Shown: piece after piece, positions 48,026-57,903 of the stretch
Layout: the number at the start of each line of letters is the position of its first letter
Numbering within the stretch: position 1 is the stretch's first letter
Source: Sphingobacteriales bacterium
GTDB taxonomy: Bacteria > Bacteroidota > Bacteroidia > Chitinophagales > JADIYW01
DNA: 64,000 nucleotides
Direction: 5' to 3'
Assembly (NCBI GenBank): GCA_016699615.1
Contig: CP064984.1
Location: forward strand, 558,001-622,000
Notes under the pieces: model-generated
Databases searched by the model: none
What the model saw: only the letters and a program-made list of their open reading frames with translations
What the model was told of the DNA's origin: nothing
Position numbers and translations under genes: made by a program

Positions 48026-49234
48026 TTATAATGACATCTTTATTATCTGAATTGCTTTTGCTATTTCTTCTTGTGTAATGATAAGTGGTGGTGCAAACCT
48101 AATAATATTTCCGTGTGTTGGCTTGGCTAGCAAACCATTTTTCATCATTTTCAAACAAATATCCCATGCTAAGTTTTCGTTTGATGAGTTATCTATTTCT
48201 ATTGAATTTAATAAGCCTTTGCCTCTTATTTCTTTTATAGCTGGGTGATTTATATTTTTTAATTCGCTTCTAAATATTTCACCCATTTTATATGCATTGT
48301 CTGCTAAATTTTCTTCTAATACAACTTCCAATGCTGCTTGTGCTACTTTGCAAGCCAAAGGATTGCCACCAAAAGTTGAACCATGTTCGCCTGGTTTTAT
48401 AGTTAGCATAATTTCGTCATTGGCAAGTACTGCACTTACTGGCATTACGCCGCCACTTAATGCTTTACCTAATATTAGAATATCTGGTTTTACTTGTTCA
48501 TAATTGCAAGCTAACATTTTTCCTGTGCGTGCTATACCTGTTTGCACTTCATCTGCTACAAACAGTACATTGTATTTTGTACATAGTTCACGTACTTTTT
48601 TTAGATATCCATTATCTGGAACCATTACGCCTGCTTCGCCTTGAATTGGTTCTACAAAAAATGCTGCTACATTTTTATCTTGAAATTCTTGTTCTAATAC
48701 TTCTGTATTGTTGAATGGTATTTTGTAAAATTCTGGTACAAATGGTCCAAAATTATTGTATGAGCTTGGATCTGTTGATGCAGAAACAGCTGCAATGGTG
48801 CGTCCCATGAAATTGTTTTCTGCAAAAATTATTTTTGCTTTATTAGGCTCAACTCCTTTTACTTCATACGCCCATTTTCTTGCTAATTTAAGTGCTGTTT
48901 CATCGCCTTCTACGCCTGTGTTCATCATCAATACTTTGTCGTAACCAAAAAGTGTTGTGATGTATTGTTCAAATTCGCCCAACAAATTATTATGAAATGC
49001 GCGTGATGTAAGTGTAAGTGTTTGTGCTTGCTGAACTAATGCATCAATTATTTTTGGATGGCAATGTCCTTGATTGACTGCAGAATAGGCAGAAAGAAAA
49101 TCTAAGTATTTTTTTTCTTCGACATCCCAAACATAAACTCCATTGCCTTTGGCAAGTACCACTGGCAATGGATGATAGTTATGTGCTCCATATTTTTTCT
49201 CTAAATTGATATAGTATTGTGAAGATTGATTCAT
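48026..49234 (-). CDS. rocD: Ornithine aminotransferase
   Basis: PLP enzyme (class III aminotransferase) converting ornithine and 2-oxoglutarate to glutamate-5-semialdehyde and glutamate. It has LDFLSAYSAVNQGHCHPKII, MMNTGVEGDETALKLARKWA, VEPIQGEAGV, VADEVQTGIARTGKML and the PLP Lys257 in LILGKALSGG. GVEGDETALK and SAVNQGH are typical of RocD rather than ArgD. The 402-residue length is normal. First gene of the minus-strand run rocD-aldehyde dehydrogenase-GMC oxidoreductase. Confidence 0.93.
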   Translation of the reverse strand: MNQSSQYYINLEKKYGAHNYHPLPVVLAKGNGVYVWDVEEKKYLDFLSAYSAVNQGHCHPKIIDALVQQAQTLTLTSRAFHNNLLGEFEQYITTLFGYDKVLMMNTGVEGDETALKLARKWAYEVKGVEPNKAKIIFAENNFMGRTIAAVSASTDPSSYNNFGPFVPEFYKIPFNNTEVLEQEFQDKNVAAFFVEPIQGEAGVMVPDNGYLKKVRELCTKYNVLFVADEVQTGIARTGKMLACNYEQVKPDILILGKALSGGVMPVSAVLANDEIMLTIKPGEHGSTFGGNPLACKVAQAALEVVLEENLADNAYKMGEIFRSELKNINHPAIKEIRGKGLLNSIEIDNSSNENLAWDICLKMMKNGLLAKPTHGNIIRFAPPLIITQEEIAKAIQIIKMSL

Positions 49235-49310
49235 TACTACAAAGATAGAAAAATGTTATGGTTTGTAATGGATTTGGTATTTGTAATTTCCTATGGTAAA
49301 TGATTCTATT

Positions 49311-50150
49311 CTATTGTCCTTTACTTGTATTTCTTGTATAAATAATGTCTATATCTGTATTTTCTCCGTCTAAATTCACTGTAATCTTATTTGGTAATTT
49401 TGATGATGGTGTAGATTCAATTTTTACATTATTTGCTAACAATAATTTTTGTATGCCTATTGATGTTATAAATTCATCTGTATTTAATTTTTCTATTAAA
49501 GCACTCAAAATAAAATCATTAATATTAAAACCAATCATTGAATAATCGTTACTTATTCCGGTAGAATAATCAAATGTATAAGATTCCTTTAATTCATTTT
49601 GATTGATATAAAATGGTTCATTAGTATAAAAGTCACTAGCTGTAATTGTATTTATACTGTTATCTGAATAAGTAATATTTTTATTAACAGAAGCATTAAA
49701 ATCAATACAATCGCCAAATGAACAATCTCTTTGCTCAACTTTATATTTATATTGCGTTAATTTACTTGATAAATCTCTGATAAAAAACATGGAATCTGGT
49801 GTGATTAAATCATTACCTGGGTCATCATTGGTGTAATATGAAATATAGTTGATTAAATTACTTTTCACATCAATATCTAATAGTCCAACTGTTGGAGCGT
49901 ATAGTGAACTTCTATCATACAACCTGTATGTTTTTGATATACTAGTATTTGTTGATGCAAAGACTAGAGAGTCATTAGTTTTTAAGTTATCAACTAAAAT
50001 ATCTTGATTGCCTGCAACTACAAATACTTGTATTGAATCTATAAAATATTTTTGTTGAGCTGATGGTTGTGGCACTTCATTTGGATTACATGCAATGAAG
50101 CTAAAAGAAATTAGAATCAAGTAGCTAAATTTTGAGATTATTTTTTTCAT
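49311..50150 (-). CDS. Hypothetical lipoprotein, paralogue of the 50163 gene
   Basis: 279 residues; MKKIISKFSYLILISFSFIACNPNE has a lipobox Cys21. Beta-rich body. Segments shared with the next gene (GFNINDFILSALIEKL against GLDVNDLILSHFLNFS; STPSSKL against NTPSSKL; EYRFI-type turn) show the two are diverged duplicates. It starts 12 bases after the stop of its paralogue. The ORF ends at 49311. No known family recognised; a surface role with the PHP-domain protein is suggested by the operon. Confidence 0.75.
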   Translation of the reverse strand: MKKIISKFSYLILISFSFIACNPNEVPQPSAQQKYFIDSIQVFVVAGNQDILVDNLKTNDSLVFASTNTSISKTYRLYDRSSLYAPTVGLLDIDVKSNLINYISYYTNDDPGNDLITPDSMFFIRDLSSKLTQYKYKVEQRDCSFGDCIDFNASVNKNITYSDNSINTITASDFYTNEPFYINQNELKESYTFDYSTGISNDYSMIGFNINDFILSALIEKLNTDEFITSIGIQKLLLANNVKIESTPSSKLPNKITVNLDGENTDIDIIYTRNTSKGQ

Positions 50151-50162
50151 TTTGTTGTTTTT

Positions 50163-51041
50163 TTATTTGTAATATAATTTATATTTAATATATGTTTGAT
50201 TACCATATATATCAAAATTAATGGTAAAGTCTTTTATTCTGTTATTGAAATTACTATCAAAAGTATAAGAAATTTTTCCTTGTGTAACTTCAGAAAACGA
50301 ATAGTTTCTTAATGGAATTTCACTGATTAGTTTAGAAGATGGCGTATTTATTTTTTTACTTAAATTAAATATACATGCATTCAAAAAATAGGGTTTAGAG
50401 AAATTAAGAAAGTGTGAAAGAATTAGGTCATTTACATCTAGTCCTATTTGGTTATAGTTGTTATCAAAGTTAGAATAAACAATTATTGGATTATCATAAA
50501 ATATAGAATCAGGGTAAAAGTCTATACAAAATGGATCGTCAGATGGGAAAGTATTTCTATTCTCATATGTTATTGATTTTATATTTTTATTTTCATATGC
50601 TATATTATAAACTGTCTCATTAAATCCATATGGACATGTTGGACTATAAGGCATATCTACTGATTTCCTATTATAAATTTTGTTAATGCTATTATCTGTA
50701 TTTCTTGTAAAATATAATGAATCATAAGTTGTAGTTTGTGAGCCTAATGTTTGCATACTTTGAGTATATAAATAATCATTAATAAAACGGTATTCTTTAG
50801 CAAAATCATAAGGTAAACTTGCATCAATATTATAGACAAGTGTGGTATCTACTTTCTTAATTATTGTTTCTTGAAAATAACTAGTGTCATTCTTCCTCAA
50901 CACATAGTTCTCATTAAAAAAACCATCCTCAATTGAAATAGAATCTATTTCATATTGTACATTATCAACCTTACTATTTTCATTCTTGTTACAAGAAGAT
51001 AAAATAATTGATATAAAGATTACATAAATTATATTTTTCAT
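50163..51041 (-). CDS. Hypothetical lipoprotein, paralogue of the 49311 gene
   Basis: 292 residues; MKNIIYVIFISIILSSCNKNEN is a lipoprotein signal with Cys17. Beta-rich, with repeated YD-S turns (YDSLYFTRNTDNSINKIYN, NIAYENKNIKSITYENRNT) resembling RHS-like or YD-type strand repeats of Bacteroidota surface lipoproteins. It shares GLDVNDLIL and NTPSSKL with the following gene. It starts 10 bases after the stop of the PHP-domain protein gene, within one operon. Confidence 0.75.
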   Translation of the reverse strand: MKNIIYVIFISIILSSCNKNENSKVDNVQYEIDSISIEDGFFNENYVLRKNDTSYFQETIIKKVDTTLVYNIDASLPYDFAKEYRFINDYLYTQSMQTLGSQTTTYDSLYFTRNTDNSINKIYNRKSVDMPYSPTCPYGFNETVYNIAYENKNIKSITYENRNTFPSDDPFCIDFYPDSIFYDNPIIVYSNFDNNYNQIGLDVNDLILSHFLNFSKPYFLNACIFNLSKKINTPSSKLISEIPLRNYSFSEVTQGKISYTFDSNFNNRIKDFTINFDIYGNQTYIKYKLYYK

Positions 51042-51051
51042 ATTTATATTT

Positions 51052-54000
51052 TTAATGGCTCATCATTACCATAAAACTGGATTTAAAAATTTGGTCTTTA
51101 GTTTGAAAAATCAAATAATAGACTCCAGTATTTAAGAATGGAATATCTATCATTTTATATTCTTCATTTTGTGAAATCTTTAAATTTCCTACTTGATATA
51201 ATTTTCCTGTTACATCTACCACAGCTATATTTCCTTCAAGTAATTCATCAGTATTGGTTTTTATGAGAAGTTGATGCTTTCCTTCAGGAATTAAATTATC
51301 AATGATAGTGAATTGTTGTTGTGTATTGAAATTATTTTTAATTGGTGTATTCAATACATTTACCGAATCTGTATAAGTATACAGAATTTTATTATTTGGA
51401 AGAGTATGTTTTATTCTATAATAATTCCATCCGATATCTGGCAAATTATCAGTTATTTCATATTGTAAAGTATCAAACAAGCCGAATTCTGGAACAATAG
51501 TCATCATTGTTTCAAATAGATGATTTTGTTCTGTATGTTTTTCGACATGCATACTTTCTGTTTCATATTCATGAATATTTTTCCAAGTTAGATATACCAC
51601 ACCATCACTTAAAGTTGCATGAAAATCTATAATACTATCCATAATGTAGTATAAAGTATCAATATTAGAATATTTAATTTGTCCGTTTGGCAATTGCATC
51701 ACAATTCTATAAATTGATGAATCTTTAATTGGAAAAAAATCTTTATAGTTATAATTCTCAGAAACACTATTATTGGCTAGAACTTCCGTTAAAGAATCTA
51801 ATGTTTCATATATTTTTGCTTTCTGAACAATATATTTTTGTACGTTTTTTTGTTGTGCCAACCAATCTACATTTATAGTTTTATTTCCTATCTCAACATT
51901 AAAATATAATATAGAATCAGTACAATTCAATAAATATATCGAATCAACACCAACTAAAAAAATTGAATCTGAAAAAGTTATCGCTTCTAATTTATAATAG
52001 TTCTTTCTTACTTGTGAGTTATTATCGTTATATTGATATTGGTCAATTACATTTAGATTATTTTTTGCTGAAATTGTTTTCAACAGTGAAAAATTTGAAG
52101 TATCATTACTAGATTTGTATATATTATATTTTTTTATGTTTATTTCATTTTTTACTTTCCATGTTAGTATAGCATCACAATAATTAGCATCTACATTGAA
52201 ATTAAAGATTGAATCTTTTGGAAATATATTTGATGTTGTTTTATCCTTATCTACCCAAATTGGACTACTCCATGCCCAAACTTCTATATTATTAACCTTA
52301 TTTTTTTGTTTAGCTCTAATGTAGTACATGGAAGTATCTGAATATGTAGAATCCATAAATGAAAAATCAATTACTCTATTATTTGTTGCTTGAGGTTGTA
52401 TTCTTTTTATAACATTAAATTTAGGCACACCATTGATATATTGGTTGTTTGTAAAGTCCCATTTAACAACATCTACATATTCTATTTCATTTGTACCAGC
52501 AACAAAAATTTCTAAGACAGGTTTTAAGTATTGATTAAGTAAAAGCTCATCTCCCATCATTTTGTTATAGATATTAAACTTTAATACTATTCTTTCGCCT
52601 GTTGTTGCGTATGCATTTCTATTATATAAATGCTGAAATAAATTATTTCTGTTTAAACTATCAGCAAATATTGCTGCACCACCTGCTTGGTCTCTGAATG
52701 CACTTCTAGCAATATGTCCATCACAACTACCAATAATGCCAACTCTTTCTCTTTTAGACCATGCGTCTTGAATAAATGAACCTTTTATACCACATGCATT
52801 AGGATTATTGCTTTTATAAGATAGCGGATGATTATCATCATAGTATTCGCTTAAACCATGTGAACTATATATTTCATATATTCTTCTATATTTTTTATTA
52901 TAATATTGATTCCCAAACTGCATAGGTACAGTACATTGAGACAAACATGCAAAACATTTTCCTGTATGGTGTGGTATTGTTAATACTTGTAAGCTTGTAT
53001 CAACTGTATCAGCAGATGCATAAATCTTTAGCACATTATTATACTCAATTTTATTCCCCCATCTTGGAATCTTCCATATATCTTCGTCCTTAAAATTAAA
53101 AATCATATTGTTGTGTTGCGATGGTGTTGGCATACTATTCTCGTATCCAACAAATGTTATATACCTATTTGGTTGATGGTATTCTAGAGCTCTTAATTTT
53201 ATTTTATACCATTCTTGGTCATTTATACCATAATAATCAGTACCACCACCATCTATATGGTCTGTAATACTAAAAAAATCTAAGCCTTCTGAATTTCTTG
53301 TATAGTCATAAGCACCTGAACCTCTTCCATCTCTACTAAATTCTGTATGCGTATGAAAATCTCCCCAATAAATTTTTATACTATCATCAGATACATGTAT
53401 TGGATTGGAAGTATATACTTTATTACCAAACTGGCATGAACATGTATATACACCATCTCTTGTAAATTTTACATACAAATCCTTAACTCCTTTATCATCA
53501 TTAGAAATAGATATATAATTATCTACAATAGCATATGGAGTATTACATGATACTTGAATTATTCCAGTTTTTGTTGGAGTTGTATTATAAAACTGGTCTG
53601 TTAACATAATTTTTAACAATGCTGATTCATTTGCTTTCGCAGTTGATTGTAATACTAAATTTATTTTATGACCAAAATTTTCTTCTTTTATATGTAGTAT
53701 TGGTCTATCTCTAATAATTTTAAAATTAGTGTTTCCAAAATTACACATCGTAGCAAAAAAGTCTGTTGTTTTAGAAAGACCTACATTTATATATGATTGT
53801 GCTAATCCTGCACCATGCACAATTTGTAGTGTATCCCCAATTTTAAATGTATCAATCAATTTTATGGTTGCAATCAATCCAAATGCATCTTTGTCTACCA
53901 AATATTGTTGAAGCGTATAACCAATAAATTCATCTCTTGACGGTTGTATATTATTTATAGTTTGTTGTTTTGTAGTATTAATTACTGCTTTAGTGTACCC

Positions 54001-54285
54001 AGCAGTTACTGCAAAAAGGGCAGGTATAGTTAATGGCTTTCCATCCCATACTGCTGAAATAAATTGTTTTGGTAAAATAATTTTAAACAATGTATTGGGT
54101 AAGATATTTGTCGTGTCATTTACAATATTAAATGTAATCTTTTGTCTTGTATTTACCGTTACAGTATCTGGATTTACAAATGTTCTAAATGCATTTGTAT
54201 AACCATCTATTGTTTGTGCAGATAATGAGTCACTAGCAAACAAGCCAACAAGTATATAAGCTATTAAAAAGTAAAAAGATTTCAT
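51052..54285 (-). CDS. Secreted PHP-domain protein (DUF3604-like) with FN3-like repeats and T9SS sorting domain
   Basis: 1077 residues with a signal peptide (MKSFYFLIAYILVGLFASDS, cut near AQ23). A beta N-terminal region to ~300 leads to a PHP phosphoesterase-type metal site: YWGDFHTHTEFSRDG (His311, His313), SITDHIDGG (Asp342, His343), TIPHHTGKCFACLSQC and GSCDGHIARS. The pattern is that of DUF3604/PHP-like proteins, which use a trinuclear metal centre; the substrate is unknown. Several FN3-like modules (~690-980) follow, then a T9SS type A sorting domain (EGNIAVVDVTGKLYQ, NTGVYYLIF). First gene of an operon with two lipoproteins. Confidence 0.87.
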   Translation of the reverse strand: MKSFYFLIAYILVGLFASDSLSAQTIDGYTNAFRTFVNPDTVTVNTRQKITFNIVNDTTNILPNTLFKIILPKQFISAVWDGKPLTIPALFAVTAGYTKAVINTTKQQTINNIQPSRDEFIGYTLQQYLVDKDAFGLIATIKLIDTFKIGDTLQIVHGAGLAQSYINVGLSKTTDFFATMCNFGNTNFKIIRDRPILHIKEENFGHKINLVLQSTAKANESALLKIMLTDQFYNTTPTKTGIIQVSCNTPYAIVDNYISISNDDKGVKDLYVKFTRDGVYTCSCQFGNKVYTSNPIHVSDDSIKIYWGDFHTHTEFSRDGRGSGAYDYTRNSEGLDFFSITDHIDGGGTDYYGINDQEWYKIKLRALEYHQPNRYITFVGYENSMPTPSQHNNMIFNFKDEDIWKIPRWGNKIEYNNVLKIYASADTVDTSLQVLTIPHHTGKCFACLSQCTVPMQFGNQYYNKKYRRIYEIYSSHGLSEYYDDNHPLSYKSNNPNACGIKGSFIQDAWSKRERVGIIGSCDGHIARSAFRDQAGGAAIFADSLNRNNLFQHLYNRNAYATTGERIVLKFNIYNKMMGDELLLNQYLKPVLEIFVAGTNEIEYVDVVKWDFTNNQYINGVPKFNVIKRIQPQATNNRVIDFSFMDSTYSDTSMYYIRAKQKNKVNNIEVWAWSSPIWVDKDKTTSNIFPKDSIFNFNVDANYCDAILTWKVKNEINIKKYNIYKSSNDTSNFSLLKTISAKNNLNVIDQYQYNDNNSQVRKNYYKLEAITFSDSIFLVGVDSIYLLNCTDSILYFNVEIGNKTINVDWLAQQKNVQKYIVQKAKIYETLDSLTEVLANNSVSENYNYKDFFPIKDSSIYRIVMQLPNGQIKYSNIDTLYYIMDSIIDFHATLSDGVVYLTWKNIHEYETESMHVEKHTEQNHLFETMMTIVPEFGLFDTLQYEITDNLPDIGWNYYRIKHTLPNNKILYTYTDSVNVLNTPIKNNFNTQQQFTIIDNLIPEGKHQLLIKTNTDELLEGNIAVVDVTGKLYQVGNLKISQNEEYKMIDIPFLNTGVYYLIFQTKDQIFKSSFMVMMSH

Positions 54286-54330
54286 AAATTTGTTTTATAA
54301 TTTACCAAATGTATATAATATATAAATACC

Positions 54331-56049
54331 ATGCATATTAAATATAAACTATTTTCAAAAAAAACATACGCGCATATACTATGTATTGATTTACATATAA
54401 ATAATATCTCATATGACTCATTAGTATTAAAACTTCCTGTGTGGATTCCTGGTAGTTATTTGGTGCGTGAATTTGCTAAAAACATAGACTATATCATTGA
54501 TATTAATACTCAACAGCGTATTAAAAAAACAAATAAAAATACTTGGATTGTTGATACTAAAAATATTGATTCTTTACATTTGCAATATCATGTTTATGGT
54601 TTTGATTGGAGTGTGCGTACCAATCATATCAATGAAGAACATGCTTTCGTAAATGCAGCAGCATCGTTATTGTATATTGAAAATCATGAAAATATTCCGA
54701 TAGATATAGAAATTGTACCTGATAAAAATTGGAATTCTATATCTTCTAACTTAGAAATATTGAATAATAATATTTGGCAAAGAAGAGCTAATAATATTCA
54801 TGATTTATATGATAGTGTATTTGAAATTGGCAATCAACAGATTGTACATTTTAATGTAAAAAACACCACTTATGAAATTGCAATGTATGGTAATAACAAT
54901 TGCAATACTGAACAATTAATCGAAGATTTAAAAAAAATAATTGCATCGCAAATTGAAATATTTGGGCATCATCCATGTGAAAAATATTTGTTTATTATTC
55001 AACATCGGCTTTTAGGTTTTGGTGGTTTAGAACATTTGAATGCGTCTGTCAATCAGATTCCAAGTTATCATTATCAAGAAAGAGAAAAATACAGACAAGC
55101 TATTGGTCTTCTTTCGCATGAGCATTTCCACTTGTGGAATGTAAAAAGAATAAAACCTAAAGAATTATTACCATATCAATACGAACAAGAACAATACACA
55201 GAATTACTTTGGTTTTTTGAAGGCATTACAAGCTATTATGATGATTTAACTTGTTATCGAGCAGGCGTTTTCTCAAAAGAAGAATATTTGGAAATTGTAG
55301 AAAAGTTAATTAATGAAGTTGTTAATCATCCAGGAAATGATGTGCAAACATTAGCAGAAGCAAGTTTTGACGCGTGGATAAAATATTATAGACAAACAGA
55401 AAATTCAATCAATTCTGAAGTGAGTTATTATAGAAAAGGTGCTGTTGTTGCTTTACTAATAGATTTATATCTTATATATTATTCTGATGCTAAATATTGT
55501 TTGGACAATATAATGCAAATTCTATTTGCTGAAAGCCAAAAGCCAAATTATTCTGGACTAACTAAAGAAAGAATTATACAAGTATTACAACAATTTGTAG
55601 ATTTTGATTGGAATGATTTTTATGAGAATTATATAGAAAATACAAGACCTTTGCCAGTAGAAGATATTTTTAATTCAATGGAATTTTCGTGTATCAATAA
55701 TCAAAATTCTAGTTATTATTTAGGATTATATTTACAAGAAAAAGGCAATAGTTTTGTCATCAAACAACTAGATAAAAACTATGGTGCATACAAAGCTGGC
55801 TTGCAAGTAAATGATATTATTGTAGAAGTTGACACACAAAATTTTGAAAATAATTTAAGCAGCATTTTACAAGAAAAAAATACTGGCGACATAGTTATTT
55901 TTAAGATTGAAAGAGATGGAAGTATACACAATATTGCAGTTACGCTAACACTTGACTTACGTAAAAACTATTCCATATCTAAACCTGAAAACATATCTCA
56001 AAATAAATTTGAACAGAAATGGTTGATGCAACTAAATGTAATTAGTTAA
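54331..56049 (+). CDS. M61-family metallopeptidase (glycyl aminopeptidase type) with PDZ domain
   Basis: 572 residues without a clear signal peptide. An N-terminal beta domain (LVLKLPVWIPGSYLVREFAK) is followed by the catalytic domain with HEHFH at 263-267 (LLSHEHFHLWNVKRIKP) and downstream Glu in LLWFFEGITSYYDDL, the gluzincin arrangement of M61. GFGGLEHLNAS is the family's substrate-binding motif. A PDZ domain (~470-550) has the GAYKAGLQVNDIIVEVD loop. Family members remove N-terminal Gly/Ala. The stop lies 2 bases from the stop of the minus-strand hydrolase gene. Confidence 0.92.
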   Translation: MHIKYKLFSKKTYAHILCIDLHINNISYDSLVLKLPVWIPGSYLVREFAKNIDYIIDINTQQRIKKTNKNTWIVDTKNIDSLHLQYHVYGFDWSVRTNHINEEHAFVNAAASLLYIENHENIPIDIEIVPDKNWNSISSNLEILNNNIWQRRANNIHDLYDSVFEIGNQQIVHFNVKNTTYEIAMYGNNNCNTEQLIEDLKKIIASQIEIFGHHPCEKYLFIIQHRLLGFGGLEHLNASVNQIPSYHYQEREKYRQAIGLLSHEHFHLWNVKRIKPKELLPYQYEQEQYTELLWFFEGITSYYDDLTCYRAGVFSKEEYLEIVEKLINEVVNHPGNDVQTLAEASFDAWIKYYRQTENSINSEVSYYRKGAVVALLIDLYLIYYSDAKYCLDNIMQILFAESQKPNYSGLTKERIIQVLQQFVDFDWNDFYENYIENTRPLPVEDIFNSMEFSCINNQNSSYYLGLYLQEKGNSFVIKQLDKNYGAYKAGLQVNDIIVEVDTQNFENNLSSILQEKNTGDIVIFKIERDGSIHNIAVTLTLDLRKNYSISKPENISQNKFEQKWLMQLNVIS

Positions 56050-56051
56050 AA

Positions 56052-57302
56052 CTACTCATGCATAACTACAGCTTTCTCTTTTAATTTTTTATGTTCTAAT
56101 GCAAGCACAGATTCGTAGGTTGCTTGTCTAAGTGCCAATTCTCTTGGATCATTTGCAATATGTGTGCCCATTTTATTCATTACATAAGCAAATGAAAGTT
56201 GTAAAGTTGGATCTGCAAATGCGCCAGAACCACCAGCACCAAATGTTCCGAACGCTTTATAATCTACACCAAAATCTTGATAAGGCGAAGGCTTAGCAAA
56301 GCCTAATGAAAATGGAATATCTACACCAAGTACCAAATCTATTTTATCAACTTTTGGAGCAATTGGTGGCTTGCTCAATTCTTCTAATGTTTCTGCTGAT
56401 ATATTTAGTTTTTTCCCACCTGTGGCTAAGTCATTATAAATAGTAGCTAAACTACATGCATTTCCAAATCCAAGTGCAGAACCATTTTGCAATGATATAT
56501 ATTTTATATTATTAAAATTATTCAAATTTAATGCAAATGGTGGATTTAGTAAAGATTTATAAAACATAGAAAATGGATTGACAATATTCTTAACCAAACG
56601 ACCAAAATCTCTATTGTCTCCGCCTGTTATTGCATCAGTTGGCGAAAATGGAATACAACTCGCTTTTCTGTTCCAATCTACTTGAGCTGGAAAACCAATG
56701 TATAATTCTATATTTAATGGTTGTGCTATTTCTTCTTGAACAAACTGTGCTAGATTCCTTTTTTGTGGATCAATTCTTTTCATCAACTCATTTTGGTACA
56801 TGGCAATGGTCCATGCATGGTAACCTTGCCTATTACCTACTTTCCAATATGGTTTTTGTTTTGCCAAACAATTAGATAGTTTATTTTCGTCGCACAATGT
56901 TTCATAGTTGAAAGATTTATCATTGCTAAACAAACCTGCTTGGTGCGAAAAAAGTTCTCTTATTGTAATATTCTCTTTTCCATTAGCTGCAAATTCTGGC
57001 CAATAGTGAGCTACCTTTTCATCATAATTGAGTAGTTGTCTGCTATGCAACATTGCCATTGCTATTGAGCTGATACCTTTTGTAGTAGAAAACAAAATTG
57101 ATAGTGTATCTGCTGTCCATTCTTGTGTGCGTTTAGAATCTTTAAATCCAGCATACAAATCTACTACCTTCTCACCTTCGAAAAAAACACAACAACTTGC
57201 ACCTACTTCTTTTTTATTATAAAAATTGTATTGAAATACATCTCTTACTTTTTCAAATCCTTCTTTTGCATAACCTTTAATTTCTACAAATTTCTTTGAC
57301 AT
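56052..57302 (-). CDS. Beta-lactamase-fold serine hydrolase (EstB/class C-like esterase)
   Basis: 416 residues, no signal peptide. The SxxK nucleophile motif is Ser72-Thr-Thr-Lys75 in LFSTTKGISS. A Tyr-x-Asn equivalent region is YHAWTIAMYQNEL, near residue 155-170, and a late Gly-rich motif (FGTFGAGGSGAFADP) takes the place of the KTG motif. This is the layout of EstB-type esterases and other beta-lactamase relatives. Substrate unknown. It is divergent from gcvH with a 222-base spacer. Confidence 0.88.
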   Translation of the reverse strand: MSKKFVEIKGYAKEGFEKVRDVFQYNFYNKKEVGASCCVFFEGEKVVDLYAGFKDSKRTQEWTADTLSILFSTTKGISSIAMAMLHSRQLLNYDEKVAHYWPEFAANGKENITIRELFSHQAGLFSNDKSFNYETLCDENKLSNCLAKQKPYWKVGNRQGYHAWTIAMYQNELMKRIDPQKRNLAQFVQEEIAQPLNIELYIGFPAQVDWNRKASCIPFSPTDAITGGDNRDFGRLVKNIVNPFSMFYKSLLNPPFALNLNNFNNIKYISLQNGSALGFGNACSLATIYNDLATGGKKLNISAETLEELSKPPIAPKVDKIDLVLGVDIPFSLGFAKPSPYQDFGVDYKAFGTFGAGGSGAFADPTLQLSFAYVMNKMGTHIANDPRELALRQATYESVLALEHKKLKEKAVVMHE

Positions 57303-57524
57303 AATATTCTTTTATATTAATATATTAAAATAATACAATATTCTAAAAAAGATGTGTACACACAGCATAAATTAGAAATTACAATACAAGATAATAAAAT
57401 ACATAATAAATTCACTTAACAAACATTAAGTAATATGCAAATAGAATGTAAGTAAATGAGTAAAAAAATAAGTAATTGGCTAATAAAATTTGAAAATAAA
57501 ATTTTACCTTAGCAAAAAAAACAC

Positions 57525-57902
57525 ATGGAATATCCTGCTACACTCAAATATTCAAAAGAACACGAATGGTTAAAAGTTGAAGGCGATGAGGCTGTAATTG
57601 GCATCAGCGCATTTGCACAAAAAGAACTAGGCGATATTATTTTTGTAGATATTGACACACTTGGTGAAAACTTAGAACAAAACGAAATATTTGGTTCTGT
57701 AGAAGCTGTAAAAACTGTTTCTGATTTATATATGCCAATTTCTGGAGAAATCATTGCAATAAATGAGGCACTAAAAGACAAACCTGAGTTGGTAAACTCA
57801 AAACCATATGATGATGGCTGGATGATAAGAATAAAAATAACAGATGCATCACAAATAGATGGTTTGCTTTCCAGCGAAGATTATCAGGCAATAATAGGAT
57901 AA
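57525..57902 (+). CDS. gcvH: Glycine cleavage system H protein
   Basis: Lipoyl carrier of the glycine cleavage complex, moving the methylamine group between P and T proteins. 125 residues; MEYPATLKYSKEHEWLKVEG start, GDIIFVDI, the lipoylated Lys63 in GSVEAVKTVSDLYMPISG, and DGWMIRIK near the end. The start is 222 bases from the divergent hydrolase. The VanZ-acyltransferase gene follows after 1 base; gcvH-vanZ adjacency is common in Bacteroidota. Other gcv genes are not in the window. Confidence 0.95.
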   Translation: MEYPATLKYSKEHEWLKVEGDEAVIGISAFAQKELGDIIFVDIDTLGENLEQNEIFGSVEAVKTVSDLYMPISGEIIAINEALKDKPELVNSKPYDDGWMIRIKITDASQIDGLLSSEDYQAIIG

Positions 57903-57903
57903 A

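Noticed and set aside
57489..57512. TTTG and TACCTTAG as a Bacteroidota promoter for gcvH
   Set aside because: The spacing between elements is 12 bases, well short of the usual 17-23, and the -7 element is imperfect.
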